NCBI GenBank assembly: GCA_905211955.1
Contig: CAJMCT010000004.1
Coordinates: 1 to 26,348 of the forward strand
From: an uncultured Eubacteriales bacterium
GTDB taxonomy: Bacteria; Bacillota; Clostridia; Christensenellales; Borkfalkiaceae
Direction of reading: 5' to 3'
Length of the DNA: 26,348 nucleotides
Under the pieces are notes generated by a model that searched no databases, was not told the origin of the DNA, and was given only the letters and a program-made list of their open reading frames with translations. Every line of letters starts with the position of its first letter. The stretch's first letter is position 1. The translations under genes and the position numbers were made by a program. This document shows, piece after piece, positions 22,627 through 26,348 of this stretch.

Positions 22627-22655
22627 ATTGTACCAAATATTTATAAAAAAGTAAA
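22627..22655 (-). promoter_or_regulatory. Promoter for the AraC regulator
   Basis: On the minus strand TTTACT (22655-22650) and TACAAT (22632-22627) are 17 bases apart, with TGG giving an extended -10. Its -35 overlaps that of the divergent operon by two bases. Confidence 0.6.
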
Positions 22656-22671
22656 GACAAATTTATAAAAA
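22639..22671. promoter_or_regulatory. Candidate AraC-type operator: two direct repeats
   Basis: ATTTATAAAAA occurs at 22639-22649 and again at 22661-22671, 22 bp apart, in direct orientation. AraC-family activators classically bind direct half-sites about 21 bp apart next to the -35. The second copy lies in the spacer of the operon promoter; the first lies in the regulator's own promoter spacer. AT-richness makes chance repetition possible. Confidence 0.5.
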
Positions 22672-22682
22672 GGTGGTAAAAT
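22654..22682 (+). promoter_or_regulatory. Promoter for the M24/ASRT/creatininase operon
   Basis: AAGACA (22654-22659) and TAAAAT (22677-22682) are 17 bases apart, with TGG giving an extended -10. The poor -35 suits activator dependence. Confidence 0.55.
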
Positions 22683-22713
22683 CAAGAAAAAGATAAAAAA
22701 AGGAGATTGCATT

Positions 22714-23886
22714 ATGCAAAGAGTATGTATTCCCGATTACGAATATAAGGAAAGAATTCAAAAAGCAGCGAAGATGCTAAGAGAAAGAAATTTAGACGTT
22801 ATGCTTGTCGTATCAACCGAAAGCGACTATGCAAACGCAAGATATTTTTCGGGTTTTTGGCCGTTGTTTGAAAGAGCGGGCGTAGCCATTTCAGCAAACG
22901 GAGATGCAGCGCTTATTGTTGGGCCAGAATCTGAAATTTTTGGTAAAGACTTCGGCAAGTTGGAAAAAGTTTTCGTTTTGAAAGAATTTAGAGAAAGTGC
23001 AGATCCTTCGTATCCTGAACTTACCGCAAGCAAGTTTAACGACGTGTTTAAGGCAATCGGAGTTTCAGGCGAAAACATTAGAATTGGTTTAGGGAGTTAT
23101 GTTGAATGCACCCTTCCTATTTATGAAGGATTAAAAGAAAGTTATCCCAAGGCTGAAATCGTTAAGTGCAACGATATTATGGTAAATCTTCGTAAAATAA
23201 AAAGCGAAAACGAACTTGCTTGTATTAAAGAAGGTTTCCGTATTATAGAACTTGCTACCGATGAAGTTATTAAAAATTTACGTCCGGGTGTCACTGAACT
23301 TCAAATGGTAGGTATTGCTGAACGCGTAATTTACGAAAACGGCGCTGAATACGAAGGTCTTCCTATGTACGTTTTCTCTGAAGATAGTACTCGCCACGCA
23401 ATCTCTCGTTCAAGATATAGAGAAATTAAAAAGGGCGATATAGTTCAACTTAACTTATCGGCAAAAATAGACGGTTATTCACCGAGTATCGGTCTCCCCG
23501 TAATTATGGGCAAGTTAGAAGGCGAAAGAAGGGAACTCGTAGAATTTTGCCGTAAAATGCACGAATGGACCTGCAACGAAATTAAAGCAGGCGTATATGC
23601 TAGCGACGTCGCTAAAAAGTTCTATCAAATGTACGTTGACGCAGGATATAAAAACAACTACGTTTACGGACCCTGCCACGGTACCGGTATGATTGAAGTT
23701 GAAGCACCTTGGATGGAAACTTCTTCTGATTATAAGTTAGAAAAGAACATGACTTTCCAAGTAGATACCTTTATTTCAGGACCTACCTTTGGTTGCAGAT
23801 GGGAAAAGGGTATTGCCGTTAAAGAAAACGGAATTGAAAGTTATACCGATTACTTAAAGAAAGGCATTATTGAGTTAGAGTTCTAA
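22714..23886 (+). CDS. Creatinase-like M24 protein lacking the usual metal ligands
   Basis: A 390-aa pita-bread-fold protein with an N-terminal creatinase-type domain (about 10-160) and an M24 domain (about 170-390). M24 aminopeptidases bind two metals through Asp, Asp, His, Glu, Glu. Here the first Asp is Asn247, the second is Ser258, His322 (PCHGTG) is kept, the next Glu is Asp351 and the last Glu364 (RWEKGI) is kept. Creatinase, which splits creatine to sarcosine and urea without metal, also has Asn at the first position and uses a His that lines up with His228 (STRHAIS) here. So this is unlikely to be a metal-dependent Xaa-Pro peptidase and may be a metal-free C-N hydrolase on a small substrate. 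AGGAG is 8 bases before the ATG. It is the first gene of a three-gene operon. Confidence 0.85.
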   Translation: MQRVCIPDYEYKERIQKAAKMLRERNLDVMLVVSTESDYANARYFSGFWPLFERAGVAISANGDAALIVGPESEIFGKDFGKLEKVFVLKEFRESADPSYPELTASKFNDVFKAIGVSGENIRIGLGSYVECTLPIYEGLKESYPKAEIVKCNDIMVNLRKIKSENELACIKEGFRIIELATDEVIKNLRPGVTELQMVGIAERVIYENGAEYEGLPMYVFSEDSTRHAISRSRYREIKKGDIVQLNLSAKIDGYSPSIGLPVIMGKLEGERRELVEFCRKMHEWTCNEIKAGVYASDVAKKFYQMYVDAGYKNNYVYGPCHGTGMIEVEAPWMETSSDYKLEKNMTFQVDTFISGPTFGCRWEKGIAVKENGIESYTDYLKKGIIELEF

Positions 23887-23887
23887 T

Positions 23888-24250
23888 ATGAAAAGTTTAG
23901 GAAAAAAAGTTTGGATAATTCCCGATTGCGAACTTCCCCCAGAAGGCGAAGGAGTATTAAAAGGGCACGAAAGCGTGGTTATCGTTAACGACACCAACAA
24001 AACGGCAAAGATAAAAGTAAAATTGTTCTTTACGGATAAGCCCGTTTATGATAAAATCGTATGGGAAGTAAAACCGCAGTCGGTTAGGTGTTTTAGAATG
24101 AACAATCTTAACGATATGTGCGGATACGACGTGGAAAAAGAAACCCAATACGCAATGAAACTTGTATCCGATAGGAAAATCGTCGTTCAGTACGGAAGAT
24201 TAGATAACAGGCAATTAAACCTTGCTTACTACACCACGATGGCGTATTGA
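23888..24250 (+). CDS. ASRT-family small-molecule-binding protein
   Basis: A 120-aa protein matching the family of Anabaena sensory rhodopsin transducer (ASRT, PF07100). Hallmarks are W-I near the N-terminus, HESVVIVND, VRCFRMNNLND and the C-terminal IVVQYGRLDNRQ followed by YYTTMAY, compared with VRFNDLND and VQHTRLDSRQ in ASRT. The fold is a small beta sandwich that forms tetramers. No rhodopsin gene is nearby; ASRT homologues in non-phototrophs have been proposed to bind small molecules such as sugars. The start is one base after the M24 stop, and the gene lacks its own strong ribosome site, so translation is probably coupled. Its place between two hydrolase genes suggests it binds their substrate or product or serves as an accessory subunit. 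Confidence 0.85.
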   Translation: MKSLGKKVWIIPDCELPPEGEGVLKGHESVVIVNDTNKTAKIKVKLFFTDKPVYDKIVWEVKPQSVRCFRMNNLNDMCGYDVEKETQYAMKLVSDRKIVVQYGRLDNRQLNLAYYTTMAY

Positions 24251-24264
24251 TTAAAGGAGAATTT

Positions 24265-25005
24265 ATGAGTTTTAATTTAGACCACTCTTTTCCGAGAGAA
24301 ACCAATTACGTAAAAGAACGTAATATTCCGTTAGTAATAGTAGGCGGAACGGTTGAATATCACGGTCCGCACTGTTCTTACGGGTGTGACACTTTGGTTG
24401 CCGAAGGCTTGATAAAAAAACTTGCTGAAAAAAAGGAAATCATGGTTGCGCCAACCATTTCTTATAGCCCGTCTAGTTATGCCGTTGGCGATAGAAAAAG
24501 CGGAACGGTTCACGTTCCCGAACGCGCGTTTGAAGACTACGTTTACTACGTTTTCAAAAGCCTATTATATGCAGGGCATAAAAACATTTACGTAGTAATT
24601 CATCACCAATTCGAAAACGAAAGCGAAATGCCAATGACTCTTTGCTATCGTACCGCTGCAAAAAGGGCTACTATGGAATACTTAGAAGAAACTTTGGGCG
24701 AAGGTTGGTGGGGTAGTGAAAACTACGCAAATTACTATGAGCAGTTAGAAGGCGCAAACAATCCTTTCAACTGGATAAAAGTAATTCCCACAATGAGTAC
24801 TAGCGTTCAACAATCTACCGGATACGACCACGCAGGAAAATACGAAAGTTCTATTTTAATGGCGCTTTACCCCGACTGCGTAAAACTTGATAGAATAGAC
24901 GATATTAAGCATTGGTTTACTTTATCCGCAAAAGAAGCATCAGTAGAAATTGGAAACGAAATGGTAGAAAAATCTCTTGAATACTTAATGCAAGCAATTA
25001 AATAA
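24265..25005 (+). CDS. Creatininase family amidohydrolase
   Basis: A 246-aa member of the creatininase family, which includes creatinine amidohydrolase, formamidopyrimidine deformylases and the mycofactocin peptidase. Metal-site residues visible are Glu31 and His33 (GGTVEYHGPH), Asp42 (GCDT), and Glu194 with His189 (DHAGKYESS). The usual NGHGGN loop is changed to IHHQFEN (His113-His114), and the usual SxxH before the GT turn reads AVGDRKSGT, so the substrate pocket differs from creatininase proper. The ATG at 24265 is preferred over the TTG at 24247 because AAAGGAG (24253-24259) lies between them. It is the last gene of the operon and ends at a strong terminator. The substrate is unknown. Confidence 0.88.
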   Translation: MSFNLDHSFPRETNYVKERNIPLVIVGGTVEYHGPHCSYGCDTLVAEGLIKKLAEKKEIMVAPTISYSPSSYAVGDRKSGTVHVPERAFEDYVYYVFKSLLYAGHKNIYVVIHHQFENESEMPMTLCYRTAAKRATMEYLEETLGEGWWGSENYANYYEQLEGANNPFNWIKVIPTMSTSVQQSTGYDHAGKYESSILMALYPDCVKLDRIDDIKHWFTLSAKEASVEIGNEMVEKSLEYLMQAIK

Positions 25006-25021
25006 AACACGATAAAACAAA

Positions 25022-25050
25022 AAAAGAGCCTAAATTTAGGCTCTTTTAGT
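25022..25050. terminator. Bidirectional terminator between the creatininase gene and mnmG
   Basis: A near-perfect palindrome, AAAAGAGCCTAAA with TTTAGGCTCTTTT (25022-25047), has T-rich sequence on both sides and serves both convergent genes. Confidence 0.92.
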
Positions 25051-25059
25051 TTTTAAAAA

Positions 25060-26348
25060 TTATTTTTTAAGGTATACCATTAAGACGGCGACGTCGGCGG
25101 GGGAAACACCCGAAATTCTTCCTGCTTGTCCTAAGTTTTTGGGGCGAATTTTATCTAACTTTTGTCTTGCTTCTATTCTTAAACCCTTAATGGACAAGTA
25201 GTCGATATTGTCCGGCAATACTTTTTCTTCAAGTTTTAAGGCTTTTTCTATTTGTTCTTGTTCTTTTTTTAGATAGCCTTGGTATTTTGCGTCCGTTTCA
25301 ACCGTTTCTAAAATTTGCGGATCTATATCAGTAAAACCGCCAAAGGTTTCAATAATTTCTTTTAATGAAATTCCGCGTCTTATAATATCCCCCTTAGTTA
25401 TTCCTGCATTGGGCATAGGGAAGCCGTGTTTTTCTAAAATAGGGTAGGCTTCTATCGGGCGCATATGTTTATTTATAAGTTCGGTTGCTTTTTTATAGTC
25501 TTCAACTCTTTTAAGATAAACCGCGTACCTATCGTCTTTTACAAGCCCTGCTTGTCTTCCGATTTCAGTAAGTCTAAAATCGGGGTTGTCTTGTCTTAAA
25601 ACAAGTCTATATTCGGCACGGCTAGTCATCATACGGTAAGGCTCGTTAGTGCCCTTGGTGACTAAGTCGTCTATAAGCACGCCTATATAAGAAGAATCTC
25701 TAGTTAAAACGATAGGCTCTTTTCCGCGCATTTTAAGTGAAGCGTTAAGCCCTGCAATAAGACCTTGGGCGGCGGCTTCTTCATATCCGCTAGTGCCGTT
25801 AATTTGCCCTGCGGTAAATATGCCTTCAATCTTTTTAAACTCTAATGAAGGGTAAAGGTCGAGCGAATTTATGCAGTCGTATTCAATCGCGTATGCGTAG
25901 CGCATAATCTCGCAGTTTTCAAGCCCTGCTACCGTGCGGTACATTTCCTTTTGAACGTCGTGCGGAAGGGAAGTTGAAAGACCTTGAATATACATCTCGT
26001 TAGTATCACCACCTTCAGGCTCGATAAATAGTTGGTGGCGGTCTTTATCCGAAAATCTAACAACTTTATCTTCAATAGACGGGCAGTATCTCGGCCCCGT
26101 ACCCTTAATCATACCAGAGTATAGGGGAGAGCGGTGTAAGTTTGCTCTAATAATTTCGTGCGTTTTCTCGTTGGTGTAGGTAAGATAGCAAGGACGTTGT
26201 TTTTCGGGGACGCCATTTGTCATATAACTAAACGGATAAATATCCGTTTCGCCCGGTTGAATTTCAAGCTTAGAGTAGTCTATCGTTCTGCCGTCTACAC
26301 GCGCAGGCGTACCCGTCTTAAAGCGTCTTATTTCAAAACCTAAGTCCA
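25060..26348 (-). CDS. mnmG: tRNA uridine 5-carboxymethylaminomethyl modification enzyme MnmG, 3' part
   Basis: MnmG (GidA) works with MnmE and FAD to place carboxymethylaminomethyl groups on the wobble uridine of certain tRNAs. About 428 C-terminal codons of roughly 620 are present; the reading frame stays open to the window edge, with the MnmG segment GFEIRRFKTGTPARVDGRT just inside it, so the apparent ATG at 26223 is internal. Recognisable blocks are FSYMTNG, LHRSPLYSG, GTGPRYCPSIEDK, the FAD-domain INGTSGYEEAAAQG, MTSRAEYRLVLRQDNPD and the C-terminal GRISGVSPADVAVLMVYLKK. In Firmicutes mnmG often follows mnmE; that would lie beyond the window. Confidence 0.97.
   Translation of the reverse strand, partial: DLGFEIRRFKTGTPARVDGRTIDYSKLEIQPGETDIYPFSYMTNGVPEKQRPCYLTYTNEKTHEIIRANLHRSPLYSGMIKGTGPRYCPSIEDKVVRFSDKDRHQLFIEPEGGDTNEMYIQGLSTSLPHDVQKEMYRTVAGLENCEIMRYAYAIEYDCINSLDLYPSLEFKKIEGIFTAGQINGTSGYEEAAAQGLIAGLNASLKMRGKEPIVLTRDSSYIGVLIDDLVTKGTNEPYRMMTSRAEYRLVLRQDNPDFRLTEIGRQAGLVKDDRYAVYLKRVEDYKKATELINKHMRPIEAYPILEKHGFPMPNAGITKGDIIRRGISLKEIIETFGGFTDIDPQILETVETDAKYQGYLKKEQEQIEKALKLEEKVLPDNIDYLSIKGLRIEARQKLDKIRPKNLGQAGRISGVSPADVAVLMVYLKK

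Noticed and set aside
22714..23886. Annotation as Xaa-Pro aminopeptidase
   Set aside because: Two Asp metal ligands are replaced by Asn and Ser and one Glu by Asp; creatinase-like is the better description.
23888..24250. Rhodopsin-linked light sensing
   Set aside because: No rhodopsin gene or retinal-related gene in the window; family membership alone does not imply phototransduction.
1..26348. tRNA genes, prophage, toxin-antitoxin or defence system
   Set aside because: I saw no tRNA-like cloverleaf sequence with the TTCGA-type arm outside genes, and no integrase, transposase, nuclease or antitoxin-type pair.

Overview
The window looks like chromosome of a low-GC, endospore-forming member of the Bacillota (class Clostridia). 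The evidence is Spo0A, a SipL-like SPOCS/LysM protein, SpoIIR, SleB and YpeB, together with Veg, strong AGGAGG-type ribosome sites, TTGACA/TATAAT promoters and many A-stem-T-run terminators. The gene content would suit an uncultured gut lineage near Christensenellales, but that placement is a guess. I see no insertion sequence, prophage, CRISPR array or tRNA.

Layout. (1) 1-7218, all plus strand, is a sporulation block: spo0A; an acidic two-zinc-knuckle protein with veg; sipL-ispE; then spoIIR-sleB-ypeB. A sigma-E-like promoter precedes sipL and a sigma-F/G-like promoter precedes spoIIR, which suits mother-cell and forespore expression respectively. (2) 7225-14153 is mostly housekeeping: an unknown protein (minus), GTP-type PEP carboxykinase (plus), gltX and radC (minus), and an M20 dipeptidase (plus). 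(3) 14301-19379 encodes one 1692-residue membrane-anchored protein made of several units of about 215-230 residues. (4) 19432-21714 holds rubrerythrin (minus), a glutamate-5-kinase-like enzyme (plus), two overlapping tiny ORFs and the RNase P RNA gene with a perfect consensus promoter. (5) 21720-25005 is a compact metabolic cassette: an AraC-type regulator (minus) divergent from a three-gene operon of a creatinase-like M24 protein, an ASRT-family small-molecule-binding protein and a creatininase-family hydrolase. (6) 25060 to the window end is the 3' part of mnmG (minus).

Three things stand out. Spo0A carries Glu at the position of the phospho-accepting Asp56 and Gln at Asp10, so it should not accept phosphate in the usual way. 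The M24 protein has lost its two Asp metal ligands as creatinase has, sits with an ASRT protein and a creatininase homologue, and is preceded by overlapping divergent promoters and two 11-bp direct repeats 22 bp apart, which is AraC-operator geometry. The giant repeat protein contains a 70-bp DNA duplication (68/70 identical) that points to recent exchange between its units.

All functions are read from motifs and remembered families; no database search was run. Start codons were chosen by ribosome-site position and by alignment to remembered homologues.
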